From Rhizocola hellebori (GTDB lineage: Bacteria; Actinomycetota; Actinomycetes; Mycobacteriales; Micromonosporaceae), in the NCBI RefSeq assembly GCF_016862955.1, contig NZ_BONY01000096.1, forward strand, positions 1-33,688: DNA of 33,688 bases, in the 5' to 3' direction. The position numbers and the translations under genes are program-made. Shown here one piece after another: positions 6,365-13,976 of this stretch. The notes beneath the pieces are model-generated. The model was not told the DNA's origin. It ran no database searches and was given only the letters and a program-made list of their open reading frames with translations. Numbering within the stretch: position 1 is the stretch's first letter; every line of letters starts with the position of its first letter.

Positions 6365-7828
6365 TTGACAACTTCCATGGCGACCGAACCCGTGTCCGTA
6401 CCCCCGCCACACGCGCCCAGCCGGGCCTGGCGCCTGTCCGGGCTTCGTGAGACGTTGGCCCAGCTGTTCCCGCAGGGCGAGGCCCGCCGGCGCGGCAAGT
6501 GGGACATCCCGTTGGTGGTATTGGTTGTGCTGCTGGGCACCGCGATCAGTCTCGGCCGCACCACCGGGGCGGGACCCTTCCAGACCATCTGGGAGGAGGA
6601 CGCTCGCGATCTGCTCACCGACGCCCTGAACAATCCGGCAATCTTCAACGTCTTCAAGCCTTATGTCGGATACTTCCAGGTGCTGCCACGGGTGATGGCG
6701 CAGGTGGCCACGTGGTTCCCGCTCTCTTGGGCGGCTGCGGTGATGTCCATCGAGGCTGCGCTCGTCTGCTCGCTGCTGGCGTTCGCGGTCTATGTGGCTA
6801 GTGGCACTCATTTCCGCCATCCACTGGCGCGGTTCCTGGTCTCGGCGCCGCTGCTGTTCTCCGCGACCGCGGAGAACTGGCTGGCGGAGATTTACAACCG
6901 CCCGGCCACAGTCCAATTCTTCCTTGTCTATGCGATTTTTTGGCTTCTTCTCTGGGTACCGGCCAGTCGCGCCGGACGCATCACCCAGGTCGCGATCGTG
7001 GCGGTTTCGGCGCTCAGCACGTTTCTGGTGGTGCCGCTGATACCACTGGCATTGGTGCGGCTGTGGGTGCGCCGTGACCGGGTCAGCCTGGTGCTGGCGG
7101 GCCTGCTAACTGCCGGCCTGGCGCTGCAGATGGCCGGTTTGCTGCTCGGCCTGACCGATCGAAGCTTCGCTTCGCCCCGGTACAACCCGTTGTGGGCGCT
7201 CGAGAACTACGCCATCTGGGCGGTGCCGCATTCCATGCTGGGCTGGAATCAGGCCTGGGCCTTGCCCACCTTCGCCCGGCTCGGTCTCGGCTGGGCGGCG
7301 GTTATCGTCCCTGTCCTGGTCGCGCTGCGCAAGGTGACCCAGCCGAAGTGGGTGCTCGCCATCGTCGCGGGCGCGCACAGCGTGGGACTCGCGTGTATCA
7401 CCGTCATGGCTAACGGGATGGCTACCCAGCGGTATCTCCTTCCCGTGCAGATGCTCCTCTTCACCGCGTTGGTGGCGCTGCTGATCCCGAAGAGCGGCGT
7501 GACGTCGCTGGGGACGAAGGCGCCGCTGATTCTCCTTGCCTGTCTCGTGATGGTCCTCGGTGCGATCAACTACCGTCACTACGACACCTGGCGCAACAAG
7601 AGTCCACTTTGGACCCAAGAGGTGCGCAAAGCTTTCCTTTCTTGCGCGGCAACGGAGCGACGAGAGGTCATCATCAGGTCGGGGCCGGCGCCCTATTACT
7701 CGCTGGTCACCGTTCCCTGCCACCTGTTCCGCAATCGGCCCGGATGCGAGGCGCCCTTCTGTGTGGACCTCAGCCTGGACCCCGTTCCACCAGCTAAAAG
7801 GGCACACGACGAGGTCGCTGCCGGCTAG
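6365..7828 (+). CDS. Polytopic membrane protein A1, paralogue of the protein at 12310-13767; function unknown
   Basis: This ~487-residue integral membrane protein has about 10-12 hydrophobic segments and a ~75-residue C-terminal soluble tail containing four cysteines (SCAATERREV, VPCHLF and CEAPFCVD). It is not a family I can name. The first loop carries RTTGAGPFQTIWEEDARDLLTDA, whose acidic W-E-E-D pair after the first membrane helix recalls the catalytic acidic motif of GT-C glycosyltransferases; this is inference only. The protein is strikingly similar to the product of 12310-13767 over its whole length (by eye more than half identical), including the cysteine-rich tail. TTG at 6365 is preferred because GGAG (6354-6357) lies seven bases upstream and the start then matches that of the paralogue; ATG 6377 and TTG 6329 are alternatives. 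The GT2 gene follows 49 bp downstream. Confidence 0.85.
   Translation: MTTSMATEPVSVPPPHAPSRAWRLSGLRETLAQLFPQGEARRRGKWDIPLVVLVVLLGTAISLGRTTGAGPFQTIWEEDARDLLTDALNNPAIFNVFKPYVGYFQVLPRVMAQVATWFPLSWAAAVMSIEAALVCSLLAFAVYVASGTHFRHPLARFLVSAPLLFSATAENWLAEIYNRPATVQFFLVYAIFWLLLWVPASRAGRITQVAIVAVSALSTFLVVPLIPLALVRLWVRRDRVSLVLAGLLTAGLALQMAGLLLGLTDRSFASPRYNPLWALENYAIWAVPHSMLGWNQAWALPTFARLGLGWAAVIVPVLVALRKVTQPKWVLAIVAGAHSVGLACITVMANGMATQRYLLPVQMLLFTALVALLIPKSGVTSLGTKAPLILLACLVMVLGAINYRHYDTWRNKSPLWTQEVRKAFLSCAATERREVIIRSGPAPYYSLVTVPCHLFRNRPGCEAPFCVDLSLDPVPPAKRAHDEVAAG
7602..7614. repeat. GTCCA-N3-TGGAC palindrome, copy 1
   Basis: GTCCACTTTGGAC lies inside the A1 membrane protein gene. It is one of five exact copies of a GTCCA-N3-TGGAC palindrome found in the window, and its centre is the reverse complement of copy 4. 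Confidence 0.6.
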
Positions 7829-7835
7829 GGCCGGT

Positions 7836-7843
7836 GCTACAAT
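7836..7843 (+). promoter_or_regulatory. Extended -10 element (TGCTACAAT) upstream of the GT2 gene
   Basis: TACAAT at 7838-7843, preceded by TGC, is a good extended -10 box 34 bases before the GTG start at 7878. No convincing -35 hexamer is seen, which is tolerated with extended -10 promoters. It would allow the glycosyltransferase to be transcribed separately from the A1 gene. Confidence 0.4.
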
Positions 7844-7877
7844 CGGGCGCTCCCATGGATAGATAAGGACCTTCCGC

Positions 7878-8858
7878 GTGTCTGTTTCGATCGTCATCCC
7901 CTGTTATCGATCGTCGTCGACACTGACACCGCTCGTGTCTCGTATCAATCAGGTGATGACCGGCCTGGCCGTGCCCCACGAAGTGATCCTGGTCGTCGAC
8001 GGCAGCCCCGACGACACGTGGGAGGTGGCGCGAAAGCTGGCCGCCGATGAGCCCGCCGTTCGCGCCGTGCAGCTCGCCCGCAACTACGGGCAGCACAACG
8101 CTTTGCTCGCGGGCATTCGGCTGGCGCGGTATCCGGTCACGATCACCATGGACGACGACCTGCAGCACCCGCCGGAGGAGATTCCCGTGTTGCTGCGGGC
8201 GCTTACCGACGATCTAGATCTTGTCTATGGTGTGCCTGCCAACGAAGAGCACGGTTTCGCCCGCAGTTTCGCCTCTCGGCTGGTGAAGGCCGGGCTGGCC
8301 GGCGCGACGGGCGCCCGCAACGCGAAGATGCTCAGCGCGCTGCGGGTCTTCCGCACCTTCCTGCGCGACGGTTTCGAGCAGATCCAAGGCCCGTATGTCT
8401 CGGTGGACGTGGCGTTGTCGTGGGGCACTGCTCGGGTCAGCTCGGCCCAGGTGCGCATGGACAAGCGCCGGGACGGCCGGTCTGGCTACACCTTCAAGTC
8501 GTTGGTGCGTCACGCCATCAACCTGGTGATCGGTTATTCGACCGCGCCGCTGCGGTTGGTGACGTATTTCGGCCTGCTCACCGGCGCCGTCGGCGTCGCG
8601 CTGGCGATCCGCGCGCTATGGCTTTACTTCGACGGCGCCACCACGGTCGCCGGCTTCACCACGCTGGTGACCATGGTCGCCATCTTCTGCGGCGCCCAGA
8701 TGATCGGGATCGGGGTGCTCGGCGAATACCTGGGCCGGATCCACTTCCGGGGGATGGGCCGGCCTTCGTATGTGGTGCGCGACGACGTCCGCATGGTCAC
8801 CGAGATCGATGACGCCACGGACGTCGAGCCGCTAGTGCGTCAGCGGGTCACCCGGTAG
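7878..8858 (+). CDS. Polyprenyl-phosphate glycosyltransferase, GT2 family (GtrB/ArnC/DPM-like)
   Basis: This 326-residue protein has an N-terminal GT2 domain: SIVIPCYRSSSTL, VDGSPDDTW and the DDDLQHPPEE metal- and acceptor-site motif near residue 93. The domain continues to about residue 210, followed by two C-terminal transmembrane helices (about 230-252 and 264-286) and the family-typical GEYLGRIHFRGMGRPSYVV. Enzymes of this architecture (GtrB, ArnC, DPM1-like) transfer a sugar from an NDP donor to undecaprenyl phosphate at the inner membrane face, feeding GT-C transferases that act outside. A GtrA-like partner is encoded at 22379. GTG at 7878 follows AAGGA by nine bases. The 3' end overlaps the convergent aminotransferase gene by 19 bases, and that overlap encodes RVTR at the C-terminus of both proteins. 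Confidence 0.92.
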   Translation: MSVSIVIPCYRSSSTLTPLVSRINQVMTGLAVPHEVILVVDGSPDDTWEVARKLAADEPAVRAVQLARNYGQHNALLAGIRLARYPVTITMDDDLQHPPEEIPVLLRALTDDLDLVYGVPANEEHGFARSFASRLVKAGLAGATGARNAKMLSALRVFRTFLRDGFEQIQGPYVSVDVALSWGTARVSSAQVRMDKRRDGRSGYTFKSLVRHAINLVIGYSTAPLRLVTYFGLLTGAVGVALAIRALWLYFDGATTVAGFTTLVTMVAIFCGAQMIGIGVLGEYLGRIHFRGMGRPSYVVRDDVRMVTEIDDATDVEPLVRQRVTR

Positions 8859-9997
8859 GACAGCACGCCGTTAATCACGCGCTCCAAGTCCTCGTCTGCG
8901 AGACCGGCGAACAGGGGCAGGCGGATGAGGCGGTCGGCCACATCGTCGGTCACCGGGCATCCATCCGCCGCCGTGCGTCCATATTGGACACCTGCTGGTG
9001 CGTTGTGCAGCGGCTGGTAGTGGAACGGCGCGTAGATGCCCAGCTCGGACAGGTGCTGCATCAGCTGCTGGCGGTTCTGCAGGTCGGGCAGCAGGAGGTA
9101 GTAGAGGTGGGCCGGGTGTTCGCACCAGTCCGGGACGTGCGGCCGCACGATCGACTGCGCGTCGGCCCAGTCGGCCAGCCGCTGGTCGTAGGCGGCCCAG
9201 ACCGCGTGACGCCGCGCCTGAATGTCGTCGAACGCCTCCAGCTGAGCGGTCAGGAAGGCCGCCAACAGGTCTGAGGGCAGGAAGCTGGACCCGATGTCGA
9301 TCCAGCGGTACTTGTCCACCATGCCCCGGAAGAACTGGGTGCGGTTGGTGCCCTTTTCCCGAATGATCTCGGCGCGCTCAAGGTGGGTGGGATCGTTGAA
9401 CAGCAGCGCGCCGCCTTCGCCGCACTGAATGTTCTTCGTCTCGTGGAAGCTCTGCGTGGCCATGCCGCCGATCGAGCCCAGGGCGCGGCCACGATATTTG
9501 CCACCCAGCCCGTGGGCGTTGTCCTCGATCACGGCGAGGCCGTGCCGGGCCGCGATCGCCATGATGACGTCCATGTCGCAAGCCACGCCCGCGTAGTGGA
9601 CCACCACAATGGCTTTGGTGCGCTCGGTGACGGCAGCCTCGATCAGGCGCTCATCGATGTTCAGGGTGTCGGGCCGGCAGTCGACGAAGACCGGGACAGC
9701 ACCGCGCAGCGCGTAGGCATTCGCGGTGGAGCAGAACGTGAACGAGGGCAGGATCACCTCGTCGCCCGGACCGAGCTCGAGAAGGATTGCCGTCAGGTCA
9801 AGCGCATGGGTGCATGAGGTGGTCAACAACGCGGCGCTGGCCCCGACGATTTTGGTCAGCAGCGAGCTCGCCTGTGAGGTGAACGGCCCATCGCCAGAGA
9901 GCGGGCCTTGTTGCATGGCGCGCTGCATATATTCCGCCTCGGTACCGACTAAGAAAGTCCGGTTGAACGGGATCTTGGGCTGGGAGGCGGCAGACAT
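8840..9997 (-). CDS. wecE: DegT/DnrJ/EryC1 sugar aminotransferase, WecE/RffA-like
   Basis: This 385-residue PLP-dependent aminotransferase belongs to the DegT/DnrJ/EryC1/StrS family. Diagnostic features are IPFNRTFLVGTEAEYM at the N-terminus, SCTHALDL binding the cofactor phosphate, the EDNAHG motif and the SFHETKN motif, whose lysine (residue 188) should form the Schiff base. SFHETKN is characteristic of WecE/RffA, which convert dTDP-4-keto-6-deoxy-glucose to dTDP-4-amino-4,6-dideoxy-galactose. A related 4-amino sugar is expected here. ATG at 9997 is chosen; an in-frame TTG at 10006 would add three residues. It lies 18 bases downstream of the B1 gene on the same strand, so A2-B1-aminotransferase is likely one operon. 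The dTDP-glucose synthase and dehydratase genes are not in the window. Confidence 0.93.
   Translation of the reverse strand: MSAASQPKIPFNRTFLVGTEAEYMQRAMQQGPLSGDGPFTSQASSLLTKIVGASAALLTTSCTHALDLTAILLELGPGDEVILPSFTFCSTANAYALRGAVPVFVDCRPDTLNIDERLIEAAVTERTKAIVVVHYAGVACDMDVIMAIAARHGLAVIEDNAHGLGGKYRGRALGSIGGMATQSFHETKNIQCGEGGALLFNDPTHLERAEIIREKGTNRTQFFRGMVDKYRWIDIGSSFLPSDLLAAFLTAQLEAFDDIQARRHAVWAAYDQRLADWADAQSIVRPHVPDWCEHPAHLYYLLLPDLQNRQQLMQHLSELGIYAPFHYQPLHNAPAGVQYGRTAADGCPVTDDVADRLIRLPLFAGLADEDLERVINGVLSYRVTR
8977..8989. repeat. GTCCA-N3-TGGAC palindrome, copy 2
   Basis: GTCCATATTGGAC lies inside the aminotransferase gene. It is the second of five exact copies of the palindrome in the window. 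Confidence 0.6.
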
Positions 9998-10015
9998 GGT
10001 CAACAACTTACGAGG

Positions 10016-12313
10016 TCACCCTCTTTCCTGCAACTCATAGATTCGAAGGTCACCCTTGTTCCATCGCAGATCAGCGAACGTTCCCAGATCCGCTGACTCC
10101 TGGCCGAACCTGTGGTCCACCACGATCCAGCGAACGCCCTTGGCGCGCAGCCAAGCGACGTTCTCGGAGGTCGGCGTGTAAATCGCGGCATCGTTGCGGG
10201 CCAAGAGATCGACAGCGAAATTGACCCCGCCGTAGATGTGGTGCTCGGCCGCGATTGCGTTGGCTTTCGTCGTATAGCCCCAGCCCTCCACCAGCATCCT
10301 TCGCTCGGTGAAAGCGCTGAGCCAGAAGGAGAGCGGCAGACAATCCGCCGGAGGCGGCTGTGAGCAGTGGACATTCGTGGCGATGACATCGTCGGACCCG
10401 CTCGCCGCGCGCAACCACCGGGCCCCTTGAGCGGACTCAGGGGTGACGGTCTGATGGAACCAGCCGCCGCCATCCGGGTAGGTCCGGGCGTCCACGGGCA
10501 GGGAGGTGATGCCGCTGACCACAAACATCGTCACCACAAACGCTGATGCCAGACCGGCTATCCGCGTCGCGGGCAGGAGGCGGCGACCTAGCCACAGCAG
10601 TGCCACCGCACCGGCGGCGATCAAAGCGACGTCGGCAAAGCGCTCGTAGATCGAGACTATTTCGGGGAAACGGCCGACCTTCGACGCCAGCTCGTGGTGG
10701 CGCAAGACATACGTCAGGCCGAGGGCGGCAGCGATCGCCGCGCCCACCATCGCCGCCGTGTGACGAACAGAAATCCGGTGCTTCTCAAAAAGGAGGACGA
10801 TTCCCATGGCCGACAGGATCGCGCCGAACGGGAATGCGGTGCGGGTAAAGAAGTTCTGGCTCAGCCCCGAGTGCCACATCAGGATCGTGGCCATCACGCC
10901 ACCGATGAGGCCGCCGGTCAGGAACCACTCCACGGCACCCCAGGATCGGCGCTGATAGCGCACCAGGAAGGCGATGCCGATCAGCCTGACGAACATGTAG
11001 ATCGCAAACCCGCCAAGGACGAACGCGGTGACCGCGGCCTGTTTCCACCCGCTGCGGGCCGACCCGGCCAGGTAGTAGTCGAGGAATGACAGCGGCTCGA
11101 TGGCCAGGCCCTGGCCGGTGAACTGGTAGAGCACCGCCATCGCCAGCAGCTGCCCGCCCACCAGGATGGCGGCCGTGACCCAGGGTGCGGGGTCGAAACG
11201 CCGCCGCAGCAACTGAACCAGGCAAACCAGCCCAACGCCCGCAAGCGCTACTGGAATCACGGTCGCCTTGCCGCCGGGTGCGGCCAACGCGAACAGCGCG
11301 AGCAAGACCCAGGCGCCCTTGCCCATGCGGGTCGGGCCCTTGCCGAATCTGTCGGCGATCAGAGCGATCAGCGGGAAAGTCATGATGCCGCCGTAGATCA
11401 GCGACTGACTGACCCACACCTGAAACGCGGTCACGCCGCCCAGCGGCGACCCGGCCATGCTGGAGGTCGCGAACTCGCCGATCGCGAAGGTCAGCGCGGT
11501 CGCTACGGCACCCACCGCGGCCTTGCCAGAAGCCCGCCAGCCCGCGACGGCCAGCAGCACCACCGCGAGCACGCACAGGCTGGGCAGCGCCAGGCGGAAC
11601 ATCACCATGGGCGCGTCGACGCCGCTGATCATGCTGCCCATGGCCATGTTGGCGAAGGCGAACCAGTGGTACAGCAGCGGCTCACCGGACACCCAGGACG
11701 TCTGCATGGGGAAGTGCTGTTTCGCCTCGGCCACCAGGGCCAGGCCGAACATGCTGTCGTTGAAGTAGGCCTGCGGACCGTCCACCGGGACGGGCTGGTT
11801 GACGCGCAGATAGCTGAAAGCCAGGTAACCGACGAGGAACATGGCCACCCCGGCCACCGACCACGACCACCAGGCCGAGGCCGCCTCGGGCCACCGCGGT
11901 CGCCAATGCCTGCGCAGGCTTGGCACGGCAAGGAAAGGCACCACCACCAGAGCCGGCCACAACCACAGCAACCAGCGCAGGTCAAGCGCGGAGAAGACGG
12001 CGAACGCCGCGATCTCCAGGACCAGGCCGACCGCCGACCCCATCGCGAGGTCGTCGACGAGGCTATGCGGCACCGCCCGCAGCGCGCGGTAGAGCAGGGT
12101 TCCCGGAAGGACCACCGCCCAAAGCGCGTAGAGGCCGTAGCGCGCGATATCGGCCGGGGGAGTTTCCCGGGCGAGCAAAACTATGATCACGAAGGCCAGC
12201 ACGGCCACGGCCGGAGACCAGCGCTTGATCGCTGCGGCTGCCCCGGAAGGTGAGCCTGGCGTGGGCGCGATCGGGGTATCGATCTCTGCAGCCAGGGCCG
12301 ATGGCGCGTTCAC
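10016..12313 (-). CDS. Large polytopic membrane protein B1 with soluble C-terminal domain; candidate GT-C-like transferase, paralogue of 13977-16280
   Basis: This 765-residue protein has about 13-15 predicted membrane helices up to residue ~610, then a ~150-residue soluble domain beginning TVTPESAQGARWLRAASGSDDV. The first large loop holds QAYFNDSMFGLALVAEAKQ followed by LLYHWFAFANMAMGS. The overall plan (acidic loop near the first helices, many helices, extracytoplasmic C-terminal domain) resembles GT-C glycosyltransferases or YfhO/DUF2298-like proteins, but no family is certain. Nearly every segment can be aligned with the 13977-16280 product, including the C-terminal LLARNDAAI and VDxRFG blocks. 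The first-loop acidic residues differ between the two (FNDS here, IDEL in the paralogue). GTG at 12313 overlaps the upstream stop as GTGA, so it is coupled to the A2 gene. Confidence 0.85.
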   Translation of the reverse strand: MNAPSALAAEIDTPIAPTPGSPSGAAAAIKRWSPAVAVLAFVIIVLLARETPPADIARYGLYALWAVVLPGTLLYRALRAVPHSLVDDLAMGSAVGLVLEIAAFAVFSALDLRWLLWLWPALVVVPFLAVPSLRRHWRPRWPEAASAWWSWSVAGVAMFLVGYLAFSYLRVNQPVPVDGPQAYFNDSMFGLALVAEAKQHFPMQTSWVSGEPLLYHWFAFANMAMGSMISGVDAPMVMFRLALPSLCVLAVVLLAVAGWRASGKAAVGAVATALTFAIGEFATSSMAGSPLGGVTAFQVWVSQSLIYGGIMTFPLIALIADRFGKGPTRMGKGAWVLLALFALAAPGGKATVIPVALAGVGLVCLVQLLRRRFDPAPWVTAAILVGGQLLAMAVLYQFTGQGLAIEPLSFLDYYLAGSARSGWKQAAVTAFVLGGFAIYMFVRLIGIAFLVRYQRRSWGAVEWFLTGGLIGGVMATILMWHSGLSQNFFTRTAFPFGAILSAMGIVLLFEKHRISVRHTAAMVGAAIAAALGLTYVLRHHELASKVGRFPEIVSIYERFADVALIAAGAVALLWLGRRLLPATRIAGLASAFVVTMFVVSGITSLPVDARTYPDGGGWFHQTVTPESAQGARWLRAASGSDDVIATNVHCSQPPPADCLPLSFWLSAFTERRMLVEGWGYTTKANAIAAEHHIYGGVNFAVDLLARNDAAIYTPTSENVAWLRAKGVRWIVVDHRFGQESADLGTFADLRWNKGDLRIYELQERG

Positions 12314-13767
12314 CCGGAACTCCGGCTGGGATCTACGGGAAGGGCTGCCATGCCGTCAATCTGGACACAGTAGGGGCTGTCGCACCAGCGGCCCGTGTTC
12401 AGCAGATGGCAGGGAACAACCACCAGTGAGTACCACGGCTTCGGGCCGGACCGTAGGGTGACCTCACGGCGTTCCGAGTCGCGACATGACTGCACGCCGA
12501 GCTTCACTTGATCTGTCCAATAAGGACTGTCTGCGCGATAGGTGTCGGTCCACCGATAGTTGAACGCGCTCACCACCAGTACCAGCGCCGTGAACGCGGC
12601 CAGCGGTGCGTAAGCGCGGGTCAACGGCAGACGTGCCGACGGAAGCAACAGCGCCACTATCGCGCTGAACACCAGCATCTCCACCGGCAGCAGATAGCGC
12701 TGTGTCAGCCCGCCGTTGGCCATGATGGTCATACAGGCCAGCGCGACCGCGTGACCACCGGCGACGGCCGCGAGCAGCCAGGCCGGCCGGGTCAGCCGAC
12801 GCCATGCCACCGCTATCGCCGCCGCGACGATCAGCCACGGCACAATGATCAGCAGGACTTGGGCGAGGCCCTCCGCATGGCGTTCGGCTCGGTAACCCAG
12901 CACGGATTGCGGCAACGCCCAGGTGACAAAGCTGGACAGGGCCCAGATCGGGTCGTATCGCGGAAGCGCGAAGGCCCGATTGGTCAGGCCCAGGGCGAGC
13001 CCGGCTACCTGCAGGGCCGCACCCGCGAGCAGGAAGCCGAGCAGCATCGCGCTGACCCGGTCGCGTCGCGCGTATAAACGTAAGAGCGCCAACGGGATGA
13101 ACACCACGACGAGGAAGGTGCTGACCGCGGACAGGGCGACTACCACGAGCAGGGTGATGCGGCCGCTGCGGCTGTTGGGCACCCATAGCATGAGCCAGAA
13201 GACCGCGTACACCATGAAGAATTGAATGGTCGCGGGGCGGTTGTAGATCTCGGACAGGACGTTCTCGGCGGTCGGCGCGAACAGCATCGGCGCGGCCACC
13301 ATGAGTCGTGCCAAGGGGTTGGCGAGCTGGGCACCGCTGGCGACATAGACCATCAAAGCCAGCAGGGCACAGACCAGGGCGGCCTGGATGGACATCACCG
13401 CGGCGGCCCAGGAGATCGGGAACTGCGCGGTTATCTGCGCCAGAATTCGTGGACCCACTTGGAAATAGCCAACGTAGGGCCGGATGAGGTTCTTGGTGCC
13501 GGGTCTGGCGAGCGCGTCGGTCAGCAGGTCTCGGGCGTCCTCCTCCCAGATGCTCTGGAAGGGGCCGGCGCCGGTGGTTCTGGCTAAGCTGATCGCTGTG
13601 CCAATCAGCACACAGAGTGCGGCCAGCATGACTAGCCGTGATGAGATTTTCTTCGAGGGGGCCTGCGCGAACAGCGGCTCAACAATGGCCCTTAGCCGCC
13701 CGGTGCGAATCATTTCCAGCGCGGACCGGGAGGGGGATCGGGATGCCTCGAGGGTTGATGTTGACAA
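12310..13767 (-). CDS. Polytopic membrane protein A2, paralogue of the protein at 6365-7828
   Basis: This 485-residue membrane protein has about 10-12 helices and matches A1 along its full length. Shared blocks include RTTGAGPFQ, IWEEDARDLLTDA, PYVGYFQV, EIYNRPAT, LTQRYLLPVEM (TQRYLLPVQM in A1) and the cysteine-containing tail with SERREV, VPCHLL and CDSPYCV. Conservation of the acidic WEED motif and of the tail in both copies suggests they are functionally important; possible roles are a GT-C-like transferase or a partner of B1, both inferred. The start is TTG at 13767, preceded by an AAGGGGG Shine-Dalgarno-like run about 11 bases upstream, and it produces an STSTLEAS N-terminus like that of A1. 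It is the first gene of a minus-strand operon A2-B1-aminotransferase and is coupled to B1 by a 4-bp overlap. Confidence 0.85.
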   Translation of the reverse strand: MSTSTLEASRSPSRSALEMIRTGRLRAIVEPLFAQAPSKKISSRLVMLAALCVLIGTAISLARTTGAGPFQSIWEEDARDLLTDALARPGTKNLIRPYVGYFQVGPRILAQITAQFPISWAAAVMSIQAALVCALLALMVYVASGAQLANPLARLMVAAPMLFAPTAENVLSEIYNRPATIQFFMVYAVFWLMLWVPNSRSGRITLLVVVALSAVSTFLVVVFIPLALLRLYARRDRVSAMLLGFLLAGAALQVAGLALGLTNRAFALPRYDPIWALSSFVTWALPQSVLGYRAERHAEGLAQVLLIIVPWLIVAAAIAVAWRRLTRPAWLLAAVAGGHAVALACMTIMANGGLTQRYLLPVEMLVFSAIVALLLPSARLPLTRAYAPLAAFTALVLVVSAFNYRWTDTYRADSPYWTDQVKLGVQSCRDSERREVTLRSGPKPWYSLVVVPCHLLNTGRWCDSPYCVQIDGMAALPVDPSRSSG

Positions 13768-13976
13768 CTGGATCGCTGCCCCCTTTCGGCACTGTAACCA
13801 CGCGCGGTCCGCGGTGATGGTACAGCATGAAGCGGCGCGCGCTTTGGCCTGGCTAGTGCGTTTAGGCTGGTCCGTGCGTTTGAGTAGGATCTCGCGGGCG
13901 GGGTTTTCAAAGCCGCGTCACCATCCGTAAGGTCAGCGCAGCTACATACAGTGATCCCCTCGAGTCGGAAGTGCGC
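13768..13976. other. Divergent intergenic region between A2 and B2 with promoter candidates
   Basis: This ~209-bp region separates the divergent A2 and B2 genes and must contain promoters for both. A TACAGT hexamer fitting TANNNT occurs on the plus strand at 13947-13952, 24 bases before the nearest B2 start codon. Another reads on the minus strand at 13792-13797, 24 bases before the A2 start. Neither has a convincing -35 box. No gene or clear repeat is seen here. Confidence 0.35.

Noticed and set aside
6207-6410. Short minus-strand frame containing WPRQDSNLRRTV
   Set aside because: This is the well-known translation artefact of a tRNA gene read antisense.
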